From positions 806,001 to 870,000 of the forward strand of contig NZ_FWFR01000002.1 in the NCBI RefSeq assembly GCF_900172325.1: 64,000 nucleotides of DNA, in the 5' to 3' direction. Positions 51,294 to 61,055 of this stretch are shown here, in pieces. The stretch comes from Oceanibacterium hippocampi (GTDB lineage Bacteria; Pseudomonadota; Alphaproteobacteria; Sneathiellales; Sneathiellaceae). A program made the translations under genes and the position numbers. The notes beneath the pieces are model-generated. The model saw nothing but the letters and a program-made list of their open reading frames with translations. It was not told the origin of the DNA and did no database searches. Position 1 is the stretch's first letter. Each line of letters starts with the position of its first letter.

Positions 51294-52841
51294 ATGTCTC
51301 GCAAGGTCGCCGTGCCTGCGGTGACGATCCTCGTCACCGCGCTGGTACTTCTCGGCAACTGGATTGCCGCCAGCGCCCAAGCACCATCATTTCGTTTCGA
51401 ACCCATATCCTCGGAAATCTCTGTCGGCAAGGCGGTACCGATCGCCGTGCGTCTTGTCGGAGCAGACGGGCAACCTGTATCGACCGCGTCTGCCACCCTG
51501 ACCTCCACTCGCCTCGACATGGGACCGGACGGCATGGCGATGATGGAGGCGCATCTCACGCCGATCGATACCGACGAACCCGGCGTCTTTGCATTCACGG
51601 CGGATATCGTCATGGCTGGGCGGTGGGCACTCACCGTCGAAGCGACACTGCGAGACGCAGGCAGAGCGGTTCGCGGCGAGGTAATCTTCACGGCTGCGGA
51701 AAAACAGTCGAATGCGGAGCCAGAATCCGGACAACGCCGAATTCTCTACTACCGAAACCCGATGGGTCTGCCCGATGTCTCGCCCGTGCCCAAGAAAGAC
51801 TGGATGGGGATGGACTACATCCCCGTCTACGAGGAGGAGATGTCCGGCCCTCCCGGAACCGTGCGGGTCAGCGTGGAGAAAGTGCAGCGTGCCGGTGTGC
51901 GCACATCGTCGGTGGAACACCACAGACTCATCCGCACCGTACGCGGCTCCGGCATCATCGCGGTGGACGAATCGCGCCTGACGGTCATCACGGCCAAGTT
52001 CGACGGTTTCGTGAATCGCCTGGACGTCCGTACGACCGGAGAGGCCGTCCGGGCCGGCCAGCCTCTTCTGACCGCATGGATCGAGAGTAGCCACCTGCTG
52101 CGCAGGATGAGTGATCTTGCAACAGCGCGCCCGAATACGGGACCGGACGCCGAAACGGCCGCGCGCAACCTGCGTCTGTTCGACGTCCCGGAGAGCGTGA
52201 TCACCGAGATCAAGCGTACGCGGTCGACCGTTCGCGCCATGGAGTTCGTCGCTCCATCGGATGGGACAGTGCTTGAGAAACCGGCAATCGATGGCATGCG
52301 CTTCAGTGCCGGCGACGAGTTGTTCCGCATTGCCGATCTTTCCCGCGTTTGGGTAGTGGTCGACGTAGCAGAGCAGGAACTCCCCTTCCTCCAGGTCGGA
52401 CAGGCTGCTTATCTGGCGTTGCCGTCACAGCCCGGGCGAACACTTGAGGGTCAGGTCGCTTTCATCTACCCGGAACTCAATGCGGCGACGCGGTCCGTCA
52501 GGGTCCGGATCTTGATCCCCAACCCTGACGGACGATTGAAGCTTGGCCTCTTCGTGCATGCGGAGATCAGAGCGCAGGTAAGTGACGAACCGGTCTTGGC
52601 TATCGCGTCTTCAGCGGTAGTCGATGACGGCTCACGGCGCGTCGCCTTCGTTGCCAGGGGCGATGGGCTGTTCGAGCCGCGGGACATAACATTGGGCGCC
52701 CGGGCCGGCTCTCTGGTCGAAGTCATTGAGGGCCTCTCCGCAGGTGAACAGGTCGTCGTGAACGGCACGTTCCTCATCGACGCCGAGAGCAACCTCCAGA
52801 CAGCACTGACGGCGTTCACGGCAGAAAGTGCTGACGAATGA
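51294..52841 (+). CDS. RND efflux periplasmic adaptor (CusB-like)
   Basis: 515 residues. After a signal/anchor peptide, residues about 30-130 form an immunoglobulin/FixH-like domain. Next comes a heavy-metal-binding motif (YYRNPMGLPDVSPVPKKDWMGMD, quoted in part: YYRNPMGLPD) rich in Met, as in CusB proteins. The rest is the barrel-sandwich and membrane-fusion body (LRTTGEAVRAGQPLLTAWIES-like hairpin, VWVVVDVAEQELPFLQVGQ). It links the inner-membrane pump to an outer-membrane channel. It overlaps the pump gene by 4 bp. Confidence 0.9.
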   Translation: MSRKVAVPAVTILVTALVLLGNWIAASAQAPSFRFEPISSEISVGKAVPIAVRLVGADGQPVSTASATLTSTRLDMGPDGMAMMEAHLTPIDTDEPGVFAFTADIVMAGRWALTVEATLRDAGRAVRGEVIFTAAEKQSNAEPESGQRRILYYRNPMGLPDVSPVPKKDWMGMDYIPVYEEEMSGPPGTVRVSVEKVQRAGVRTSSVEHHRLIRTVRGSGIIAVDESRLTVITAKFDGFVNRLDVRTTGEAVRAGQPLLTAWIESSHLLRRMSDLATARPNTGPDAETAARNLRLFDVPESVITEIKRTRSTVRAMEFVAPSDGTVLEKPAIDGMRFSAGDELFRIADLSRVWVVVDVAEQELPFLQVGQAAYLALPSQPGRTLEGQVAFIYPELNAATRSVRVRILIPNPDGRLKLGLFVHAEIRAQVSDEPVLAIASSAVVDDGSRRVAFVARGDGLFEPRDITLGARAGSLVEVIEGLSAGEQVVVNGTFLIDAESNLQTALTAFTAESADE

Positions 52842-55800
52842 TAACGCGTCTGATCGAATGGTCGGCGCGCAACGTCGGCCTGGTGCTCATCGCGTCCGTC
52901 CTTATGGTCTTGGTCGGGCTGTACTCCGTTTCACGCACTCCCCTGGACGCCATACCCGATCTTTCGGATACCCAGGTCATCGTTGTGACCAACTATGCGG
53001 GCCAGGCACCACAGGTGGTAGAAGACCAGGTCACCTTTCCGTTGACCACGACGATGCTGAACGTCCCACGCGCTCGTGTGGTACGCGGATTCTCCTTTTT
53101 CAGCGTTTCGTTCGTCTACGTCATTTTCGAGGACGGCGTGGATCTTTATTGGGCACGAAGCCGGGTGCTCGAGTACTTGAATACGGCGTCCGACCAGTTG
53201 CCGCCGGACGTGACCCCGGTACTGGGACCGGATGCAACGGGAGTTGGCTGGGTCTACCAATACGCACTGAAGTCGTCACGCCTGAATCTGGCGGAGTTGC
53301 GATCCTTGCAAGACTGGCAGGTGCGCTTCGCCGTCGCGCGAGCCGAGGGAGTGGCCGAAGTCGCCAGTGTCGGCGGTCATGTGCAGCAGTACGCCATCGT
53401 CGTGGACCCCCACCTCCTGAAGCACACCGGAATCACTCTGGGTCAGTTGCGTGATGCCGTGCGAACGAGCAATCGCGACGTCGGAGGCCGCACGGTGGAG
53501 CTTTCCGAAACCGAGTTCATGATCCGTGGGCGCGGCTACCTCAATGGCATTGAGGACATCGGCAATATCGTTCTGAAGGCTGACGGCGGCAGCCCGATCC
53601 GGGTCCGTGACGTGGCCCGAATTGAACTGGCGCCAGCCGAGCGACGCGGCATCGCCGAGATGGACGGTGAGGGCGAGATTGCCAGCGGGATCGCGTTGCA
53701 GCGTCACGGCGCCAACGCCCTCGACGTCATCGCGAACGTCAAGGCGGAACTCGCTTCGGTCGCATCGAGCTTGCCGAAAGGCACGGAAATCGTCGAGGTC
53801 TACGACCGATCTGACCTTATCCATCGGGCAATCCAAACACTGGTCACGACATTGACCGAGGAAAGCATCGCGGTCGCCCTCGTCTGTTTCCTTTTCCTCT
53901 GGCATGCGCGTAGCGCGCTGGTCGTGATCATAACCCTGCCGATCGGCGTCCTGATGGCGATCGCTATCACCTACCCGCTTGGCATCCCGTCGAACATCAT
54001 GAGTCTCGGCGGGATCGCGATCGCTATCGGCGCCATGGTCGATGCCGCGATTGTCATGGTCGAGAACGCACACAAGCGACTGGAGCGCGCGTTGCCGGAC
54101 GCCTCAAGAGTCGAAGTGCTCGTCAAGTCAGCGCAAGAGGTCGGTCCGGCACTATTCTTCAGCCTGCTCATCATCACTGTCTCGTTCCTGCCAATCTTCG
54201 CCCTGGAAGCGCAGGAAGGCCGGCTTTTCAAGCCGCTGGCCGCGACCAAATCCTTCGCCATGGCGGCAGCGGCTCTCCTGTCGATCACCCTGGTGCCGGC
54301 GCTGATGATCCTGTTCATCCGCGGCAAGATCGCGCCCGAGGCCAAGAACCCCATCAATCGGCTCCTGATCTGGTTGTACCGGCCTGTCATCCAATTGGTG
54401 CTCCGGGCGAAGGTGGTCACGATCATGCTGGCGGTCGCAGCGTTGGGGCTGTCCGTGATCCCGGCGCAGCGACTCGGCTCCGAGTTCATGCCCACTCTGA
54501 ACGAGGGCACGCTTTTCTATATGCCAACCACTCTGCCGGGCCTTTCGGTGACAAAGGCGGCCGAACTTCTTCAAACCCAGAACAAGATCATCAAGGGCTT
54601 TCCGGAAGTCGCCTCTGTCTGGGGCAAGGCAGGCCGGGCCGACACGGCGACCGACCCGGCGCCGATAGAGATGTTCGAGACGATCATCAATCTGAAGCCG
54701 GAGACCGAGTGGCGGCGCGGCATGACGGTCGACAAGCTGATCGCCGAGATGGACACCGCCTTGCAGTTTCCCGGTGTTTCCAACGCCTGGACGATGCCGA
54801 TCAAGGCGCGCATCGACATGCTGGCAACCGGCATCCGCACGCCCGTGGGTGTCAAGGTCTTCGGCCCCGATCTCGTCGAGCTGGAGCGGCTGGCGAAGGA
54901 AATCGAAGCCGCTCTCAAATCCGTCCCGGGAACATCCTCGGCCTTCGCGGAGCGCGTGAATGGGGGCTATTTCCTGGACATCCGGCCCGATCGGGACCGC
55001 ATTGCCCGATACGGCCTGACCATGGACGCGGTACAGGAAACCATCTCCATGGCTTTGGGCGCCCAAACCCTCACGACGACTATCGAGGGCCGAGAGCGCT
55101 ATGGCGTCGTCCTGCGATATCCGCAGGTGATCCGCGGCGATCCGGAGGCGATCGCCCGCGACGTCCTCGTCTCGCTTCCAAACGGCGCCACGGTCCCAAT
55201 GGGTGAACTCGCGACCATCGAAAGGACACGCGGGCCGACAATGGTCCGTACCGAGGACGGCAGGCCCGTCGTGTACGTGTTCGTAGACATTCGCGGACGT
55301 GATCTCGGCGGTTATGTGGAAGAAGCGAGAAACTTCGTGGGCGAGCGCGTTGTCTTGCCGTCCGGCTACATGCTGACATGGAGCGGTCAGTTCGAGCATC
55401 TGGCACGAGCGCAGGCACGTCTCTTGATCGTCGTTCCGGCAACCCTTCTGATCGTATTCCTGCTGCTTTACCTCAATTTCGGTCGCATCACCGAGTCGCT
55501 CATCGTGATGTTGTCACTGCCGTTCGCACTGGTCGGTGGGCTCTGGATGATGGACCTCATGGCCTTCAATATGAGCGTGGCGGCGGTGGTGGGATTCATC
55601 GCTCTGGCGGGCGTCGCCGCTGAAACCGGCGTGGTGATGCTGCTGTATCTGGACCAGGCGCTGGACGAGGCCAAGAAAGCAGCCACGGCGGCAGGAAAGC
55701 GCTTCGAGCGCGCCGATCTCCATACGGCGATCATGGAAGGCGCCGTCGGTCGAGTGCGACCGAAGATGATGACGGTTGTCACGGTCATGGCGGGCCTCCT

Positions 55801-55993
55801 GCCCATCCTCTGGTCGACAGGTACCGGTTCGGAAGTCATGCAGCGGATTGCCGTACCCATGATCGGCGGAATGGCCTCCTCGACCGTGCTCACCTTGGTC
55901 GTAATTCCCGCCATCTACGCGGCCATCCACGGCGCGCGCATCGCGTCTCGCAAAGACGAGTACCTGACAACCTCACCTGAACGGAGCGCTTAA
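52838..55993 (+). CDS. Heavy-metal RND efflux pump (CusA/CzcA-like)
   Basis: 1051 residues, full family length, with two sets of membrane helices around porter domains. GAMVDAAIVMVENAHKRLE contains the proton-relay Asp. Of the CusA metal-binding Met triad, two equivalents are seen (PIEMFETIINLKP and RIDMLATGIR). The third position reads ARYGLTMD where CusA has GMT, so Leu replaces Met. Copper/silver export is the likely role, with zinc/cobalt possible. No outer-membrane CusC gene follows, so a distant channel must be used. Confidence 0.94.
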   Translation: MITRLIEWSARNVGLVLIASVLMVLVGLYSVSRTPLDAIPDLSDTQVIVVTNYAGQAPQVVEDQVTFPLTTTMLNVPRARVVRGFSFFSVSFVYVIFEDGVDLYWARSRVLEYLNTASDQLPPDVTPVLGPDATGVGWVYQYALKSSRLNLAELRSLQDWQVRFAVARAEGVAEVASVGGHVQQYAIVVDPHLLKHTGITLGQLRDAVRTSNRDVGGRTVELSETEFMIRGRGYLNGIEDIGNIVLKADGGSPIRVRDVARIELAPAERRGIAEMDGEGEIASGIALQRHGANALDVIANVKAELASVASSLPKGTEIVEVYDRSDLIHRAIQTLVTTLTEESIAVALVCFLFLWHARSALVVIITLPIGVLMAIAITYPLGIPSNIMSLGGIAIAIGAMVDAAIVMVENAHKRLERALPDASRVEVLVKSAQEVGPALFFSLLIITVSFLPIFALEAQEGRLFKPLAATKSFAMAAAALLSITLVPALMILFIRGKIAPEAKNPINRLLIWLYRPVIQLVLRAKVVTIMLAVAALGLSVIPAQRLGSEFMPTLNEGTLFYMPTTLPGLSVTKAAELLQTQNKIIKGFPEVASVWGKAGRADTATDPAPIEMFETIINLKPETEWRRGMTVDKLIAEMDTALQFPGVSNAWTMPIKARIDMLATGIRTPVGVKVFGPDLVELERLAKEIEAALKSVPGTSSAFAERVNGGYFLDIRPDRDRIARYGLTMDAVQETISMALGAQTLTTTIEGRERYGVVLRYPQVIRGDPEAIARDVLVSLPNGATVPMGELATIERTRGPTMVRTEDGRPVVYVFVDIRGRDLGGYVEEARNFVGERVVLPSGYMLTWSGQFEHLARAQARLLIVVPATLLIVFLLLYLNFGRITESLIVMLSLPFALVGGLWMMDLMAFNMSVAAVVGFIALAGVAAETGVVMLLYLDQALDEAKKAATAAGKRFERADLHTAIMEGAVGRVRPKMMTVVTVMAGLLPILWSTGTGSEVMQRIAVPMIGGMASSTVLTLVVIPAIYAAIHGARIASRKDEYLTTSPERSA

Positions 55994-56174
55994 GGTGCAA
56001 TGGACGAACAGACCGTCGCCGCGCAGGTCTCCCCCTCGCCAAAGGGGGCTCGGGCTGGTGCGGGCCTTCACTAAAGAGCGTCGCCGAGCCGGTACAGCTC
56101 AAATGACGAAGGCGCTCTACGCCGGGACGAGTGAGAAAATGGACTCAGCCCCGGGATCAGCCGGTTTCGCCCGG

Positions 56175-57299
56175 TTATTTCGCGGACGCCAAGGCTGTCC
56201 GGAAGCGGACCAGCCCGAAGGCAAACAGAAGCAGTCCGATCGCCGTCGTTGCCAGCAATTGCGGCCAGACGATGCCGATCCCGGCACCGCGATAGAGCAC
56301 GGCCTGGGCAAACTTGACGAAATGGGTAGAGGGCAGCAACTGCACCACCTGCTGCAGCGTGGCGGGCATGCTTTCGAGTGGCGTAAGCCCGCCTGACAGC
56401 AGGTTCATCACGACGAAAACGGGGATCGACAGCAGGCCGAACTGCGGCATTGTCGTCGCCACGGTCGAGAGCGTGATCCCGAGTGCCGTCACGGCAAAGA
56501 GATAGACCGCCGCGCCGAGCGCGAAGAGCATCGTCGAGCCGACGACAGGAACCGCGAGCAACCCCTCCACGACAACATGCAGCGACAGCAGTGCCGCCAG
56601 GACGATGACCAGTCCGTTCGCCCAGATCTTCGCCAGCATGATCTCGCCGGACGTCACGGGCATTACCAGCAGATGCTCGAGGGTGCCGTGCTCGCGTTCG
56701 CGGATCACCGCCGCGCCGCTCAGGATGATCGCCAGGATCGTCAGGTTGTTGATGATCTGCATGACCGCCATGAACCAGGCGGATTCGAGGTTGGGGTTGT
56801 ATTTCGCCCGCACCCGGAGGTCGACGGGCAGCGCGACCGCGCCGCCTGCCCGGCCGACGAACTTCAGCAGCTCCGCGCCGACGATGCCGGTCACGTAGGT
56901 GGCGCCGTTTCCGGCGATCGTCATGGCCGTCGCGTCGACATTCAGCTGAATCGCGGGTGCCCGGCCGGCCAGCACATCCGCCTCGAACCGCGGCGGAATA
57001 TCCAGGACGAAGGTATAGCGGCCGGCATCCATCGCCGCGTCGACGGCGGCCAGGTCGATGATCTCCGGCGTCTTGAAATAGGGCGGCAGGAAAGCCCCGG
57101 CGAGCCGTGACGACAGGCCGGACCGGTCCTCGTCGACGATCGCGATGGAGGCATTGCGGAGCTCGGTCTGAACGCCGTTGGCGACGGTGTAGATGGCGAA
57201 GGTGAAGGTATAGAAGATCAGACCCAGCAGGACCGGATCGCACAGCAGGCTGTAGATCTCCTTCACGCCGAGTCGGTAGATGTTCGCGATCGCGCGCAC
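56175..57299 (-). CDS. ABC-2 type exporter permease (YhhJ/YbhR-like)
   Basis: 374 residues. One N-terminal membrane segment is followed by a large periplasmic domain (about 40-170), then five segments toward the C-terminus (ILAIILSGAAVIREREHGTLEHLLVMPVT is the conserved ABC-2 turn). It is the second membrane subunit of a tripartite exporter with the RbbA-like and HlyD-like proteins upstream. Only 4 bp separate it from the RbbA-like gene. Confidence 0.9.
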   Translation of the reverse strand: MRAIANIYRLGVKEIYSLLCDPVLLGLIFYTFTFAIYTVANGVQTELRNASIAIVDEDRSGLSSRLAGAFLPPYFKTPEIIDLAAVDAAMDAGRYTFVLDIPPRFEADVLAGRAPAIQLNVDATAMTIAGNGATYVTGIVGAELLKFVGRAGGAVALPVDLRVRAKYNPNLESAWFMAVMQIINNLTILAIILSGAAVIREREHGTLEHLLVMPVTSGEIMLAKIWANGLVIVLAALLSLHVVVEGLLAVPVVGSTMLFALGAAVYLFAVTALGITLSTVATTMPQFGLLSIPVFVVMNLLSGGLTPLESMPATLQQVVQLLPSTHFVKFAQAVLYRGAGIGIVWPQLLATTAIGLLLFAFGLVRFRTALASAK

Positions 57300-57303
57300 C
57301 GGT

Positions 57304-60039
57304 TCAGGCTTCCTGCTTGCGAAGCAGCATGGCCGCGAGGGCCCAGAAGAGCAGGCAGAATCCCGCCAGCACCAGGTGATTGGGATAGAGGGTGGCGAGA
57401 TCGAGACCCTTGTTGAAGACGCCGGCGCTGATCTGCTGGAAATAGAGCGCCGGAAAACTCTGCCCGGTCAGCGCCGCGCCACCCTCGAGAGTCGAGACCG
57501 GATACATCATCCCCGAGAGGTTGACCGTCGGCACCATGACCACAATCGCGGTCGCGAAGATCGCGGCAATCTGCGAGCGCACGAATGTCGAGACGACGAG
57601 GCCGAAAGCGGTGGCCGCGGTCGTGTAGAGCAACGCGCCGAGGCTTAGCGCGAGGAAGCTGCCCGGCATCCCGATCCCGAACACGGTCAGCATCAGGACG
57701 ACAAGACTGCCGAAGCTCGCCATCGCGACGGCGACATAGGGCAACTGCTTGCCGAGCAGGAATTCGATCTTGCGCACCGGAGCGGCGTACAGATTGAGGA
57801 TCGAACCCATTTCCTTCTCGCGAACCACGCCCAGCGCGGTCAGCATCGCCGGTATCATCATCAGCAGCATCATCAGCACGCCCGGCGGAATGGCATATTG
57901 GGAGCGGAAGGCCTGATTGTAGCGGAACCGGGGTTCGACGGTCGCCGGGTAGAGGCTCGGCACGACGCCCGATTCGCGCATCGATACATCGGAGAGATGG
58001 GATATCAGCGCGCCCTGAAGATAGCCGCGCCCTGTCTCGGCCCGGGTCGTGTTCGAACCGTCGAGCCATGCGCCGATCTCCGGCGCCCGTGCGGCCAGAA
58101 GATCGCGACCGTAATCCGGTGGAATGACAACCGCGAGCGAGATCTCACCCGCCTTCATGCGGCGATCCAGTTCGGCGAAATCGGCGATCGGCGGCTGTTC
58201 GTCGAAATAGCGGGAGCTCGACAATGCATCGAGGAACATCCGGCTTTCCCGCGAGCGATCCTGGTCCAGCGCCGCGTAGGTGAGATTCTCCACATCGAAG
58301 GTGATGCCATAGCCCATCGCCAGCATGAGGATCACCGGACCGACGAGCGCGAAGCCGAGGCGGATCGGGTCGCGCAGGATCTCCGTCGCCTCGCGGCGCG
58401 CGAAGGCCCAGACGCGCGGAGCCGACAGCAGGCCACCCCCGGACCGGCGGTCTAGCGCGGCCTCCGGCAACTCGAGCAAGCCGGGCGCGGTCGCATCGTC
58501 CGCGCTGGCCTCCGCCAGACGGGCGATGAAAGCCGCTTCGAGCGTCACTGCACCACCTTCCCGACGGAGCGCGTCCGGCGCGCCCTGGGCCAGGACTTTC
58601 CCCGCATGCATCAGCGAAATGCGGTCGCAGCGTTCCGCCTCGTTCATGAAGTGCGTCGAAATGAAGATCGTCACCCCGTCGTTTCTCGACAGGTCGATGA
58701 GCAGGGCCCAGAAGGCGTCACGGGCGATCGGGTCGACGCCGGAGGTCGGCTCGTCGAGAATCAGCATCTCGGGTTCGTGCAGGACCGCGACTGCGAGTTG
58801 CAGGCGCTGACGAACGCCAAGCGGCAGACTTTCCGGGGCCGCATCCGCCACATCGCGCAGATCGAACCGCTCGATCAGTTCCTCCACCCTGGCGGCGCGG
58901 CGTCCGCGTGGCAGATGAAAAAGGTCGGCGTGCAGCGCCAGGTTGCGGCGGACCGACAGCTCGGAATAGAGCGAGAAGGATTGCGACATGTAGCCCACGC
59001 GACGGCGTACAGCCATTGCATCGGCGCCGACCGGCTGGCCGAACAGCCATGCCTGCCCCTCGCTCGCCGTCAGCAGGCCGGTCAGCATCTTCATTGTCGT
59101 GGTCTTGCCGCAACCGTTGGAACCGAGGAAGCCAAATATCTCGCCGGGCTCGATGCGGAAGCTGACGTGATCGACGGCCGTGAACTTGCCGAAGCGCATG
59201 GTCAGCCCCTCGGCCTCGATCGCGGGCGGGCCATCCCGGGCGATGCGCGGCGGCAGCACGACGGGCTTGTGCCCCTCTCTCTCCGCTTCGGGCAGGAGGG
59301 CGATGAACGCCCCCTCGAGGCTATCGGTGCCAGCCTGCGCTTTCAGTTCTCCGGGCGTGCCGGTCGCGAGGACGCGGCCGGCGTTCATGGCGATGAGATG
59401 CTCGAACCGCTCGGCCTCGGACATGTAGGCGGTGGCGGTGATCACGCTCATGCCCGGGCGGCGCAGGCGGATGCGGTCGATCAGGTCCCAGAACTGCTGC
59501 CGGGAGAGTGGATCGACACCGGTCGTCGGCTCATCGAGAACGAGCAGGTCCGGATCGTGGATCAGCGCACAGCAGAGTGAAAGCTTCTGTTTCATCCCGC
59601 CGGACAACTTCCCGGCAGGTCGGTCGGCAAAGGGCGCCAGACCGGTGGAGTTCAGCAGGTCGGCGATACGCGCCGCCCGCTCCGCCGCCGACTGGCCGAA
59701 GAGACGGCCGAAGAAATCCACGTTCTCGCGCACCGACAGCGTCGGATAGAGATTCCGCCCCAGCCCCTGCGGCAGATAGGCAAGGCGGGCAGCGACCCGT
59801 TCCCGATGGCGTCGTTGGCCCATCGGGCCATCGAGCACGTCAACCGAGCCGGTCTGCAGGCGACGCACCCCGGCAATCAGACCGAGAAAGGTGGACTTCC
59901 CGACCCCGTCCGGGCCGATCAGGCCGACCATGCGCCCTGCGGGAATGACGACCGAGACGTCATCGAGGGCGGCACGCCCGCCGTAGCGATGGCTGACACC
60001 GCGCAGCGCGGCAACCGGATTGGCCGGCAGCGAAGTCAC
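57304..60039 (-). CDS. Double ABC ATPase-ABC-2 permease fusion (RbbA/YhiH-like)
   Basis: 911 residues from a GTG overlapping the HlyD stop (GTGA); a start at 60069 is less likely. ATPase domain 1 (about 1-230) has GPDGVGKST, LSGGMKQKLSLCC and LLVLDEPTTGVD. Domain 2 (about 270-500) has GSNGCGKTT and LILDEPTSGVD but the weak signature LPLGVRQRLQLA. The C-terminal part (about 540-911) is an ABC-2 permease with an N-terminal segment and five late segments. RbbA of E. coli, a ribosome-linked ATPase, has this layout, but with HlyD and YhhJ-like partners export of a drug or toxic compound is more likely. Confidence 0.9.
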   Translation of the reverse strand: MTSLPANPVAALRGVSHRYGGRAALDDVSVVIPAGRMVGLIGPDGVGKSTFLGLIAGVRRLQTGSVDVLDGPMGQRRHRERVAARLAYLPQGLGRNLYPTLSVRENVDFFGRLFGQSAAERAARIADLLNSTGLAPFADRPAGKLSGGMKQKLSLCCALIHDPDLLVLDEPTTGVDPLSRQQFWDLIDRIRLRRPGMSVITATAYMSEAERFEHLIAMNAGRVLATGTPGELKAQAGTDSLEGAFIALLPEAEREGHKPVVLPPRIARDGPPAIEAEGLTMRFGKFTAVDHVSFRIEPGEIFGFLGSNGCGKTTTMKMLTGLLTASEGQAWLFGQPVGADAMAVRRRVGYMSQSFSLYSELSVRRNLALHADLFHLPRGRRAARVEELIERFDLRDVADAAPESLPLGVRQRLQLAVAVLHEPEMLILDEPTSGVDPIARDAFWALLIDLSRNDGVTIFISTHFMNEAERCDRISLMHAGKVLAQGAPDALRREGGAVTLEAAFIARLAEASADDATAPGLLELPEAALDRRSGGGLLSAPRVWAFARREATEILRDPIRLGFALVGPVILMLAMGYGITFDVENLTYAALDQDRSRESRMFLDALSSSRYFDEQPPIADFAELDRRMKAGEISLAVVIPPDYGRDLLAARAPEIGAWLDGSNTTRAETGRGYLQGALISHLSDVSMRESGVVPSLYPATVEPRFRYNQAFRSQYAIPPGVLMMLLMMIPAMLTALGVVREKEMGSILNLYAAPVRKIEFLLGKQLPYVAVAMASFGSLVVLMLTVFGIGMPGSFLALSLGALLYTTAATAFGLVVSTFVRSQIAAIFATAIVVMVPTVNLSGMMYPVSTLEGGAALTGQSFPALYFQQISAGVFNKGLDLATLYPNHLVLAGFCLLFWALAAMLLRKQEA

Positions 60040-61016
60040 GGCAGGTTCACCGCCAGCGTCTCGGGCCACGGGACCTCGGGCGAGATGCGAACGATCGCCA
60101 CTCCCGGCACACCGGTCTTGATGACCTCCTGGTATCGGCCGAGGATCTCGGCGGGGATCTGCAGCTTGACGCGGAAGGTCAGTTTTTCCCGTTCGCTGGC
60201 GGTCTCAACATATTTCGGCGTGAACTGCGCCTCGGACGCGACGAACGCGACGGTCGCGGGAATCACATATTGCGGCGCCGCGTCGAGGATCAGCCGCGCC
60301 TCGGCGCCATAGCGCAGGCGACCGGCGTCATCGGTCGGCAGATAGACGTCCATGTAGACATCCGTCAGGTCGAGGAGCGTCACGACCTTGCCGCCGGCCG
60401 CCAGGACCTCGCCCGGCTCGGCCAGTCGATACTGCACCCGCCCGCCCCGCGGCGCGGTCAGGCTATAGTCCGCGAGATCGGCCCGGCGGGCGGCGACGCT
60501 CGCCTCCGATGCCTCGATCGCCGCCTCGGCGGCGGCAACCTGGGCGCGGGCGGTGTTCAGCGCGGCAGCGGCGGTGATTTCCTTGGAGCGCCTCTGGTCC
60601 AGCTTCTCACGCGTCGCATAACCACGCGCCGCAAGCGTCTCGGTGCGGTTCAGGTCGGCCTTGGCGAGTGCCAGCTCGCCTTCGCGCTGGACCACCAGTG
60701 CCCGGGCCTGCGCAAGTTCCTGCCGCGCCTGGCGCGTTGCCGCCTCGGCCGCGCGAATCTGCGCCTCCAGTTCCGTCGAATCGATCCGGGCGATCCGCTC
60801 GCCGGCGGCGACCATGGCCCCCTCGCGGACCAGCACTTCGGCAATCCGCCCACCGAATTTCAGCGCGATATCGACCCGCTCCGCCTCGATCCGGCCATTG
60901 GCGCGGGCGAAGCCGTCCGGCAGTTCGTTCCGTTGCTGCTGCCACCAGTAGAATCCGGCACCGCCCGCCGCCACACCCAGCACGACGACCACGGCAGCAA
61001 CCCTGAGGACGTTCAT
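60036..61016 (-). CDS. HlyD/YhiI-type membrane-fusion protein
   Basis: 326 residues. One N-terminal membrane anchor (VAAVVVVLGVAAGGAGFYWW) is followed by a lipoyl-like half (RIAEVLVREGAMVAAGERIARIDSTELEA), a long Ala/Arg coiled-coil hairpin (about 85-180) and the second half-barrel (RGGRVQYRLAEPGEVLAAGGKV). It connects the ABC exporter to an outer-membrane channel in the periplasm. First gene of a three-gene operon. Confidence 0.92.
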   Translation of the reverse strand: MNVLRVAAVVVVLGVAAGGAGFYWWQQQRNELPDGFARANGRIEAERVDIALKFGGRIAEVLVREGAMVAAGERIARIDSTELEAQIRAAEAATRQARQELAQARALVVQREGELALAKADLNRTETLAARGYATREKLDQRRSKEITAAAALNTARAQVAAAEAAIEASEASVAARRADLADYSLTAPRGGRVQYRLAEPGEVLAAGGKVVTLLDLTDVYMDVYLPTDDAGRLRYGAEARLILDAAPQYVIPATVAFVASEAQFTPKYVETASEREKLTFRVKLQIPAEILGRYQEVIKTGVPGVAIVRISPEVPWPETLAVNLP

Positions 61017-61055
61017 GCCGCGTGCTCCGGGTCGCCATGCCCGTTCCGGCCATTG

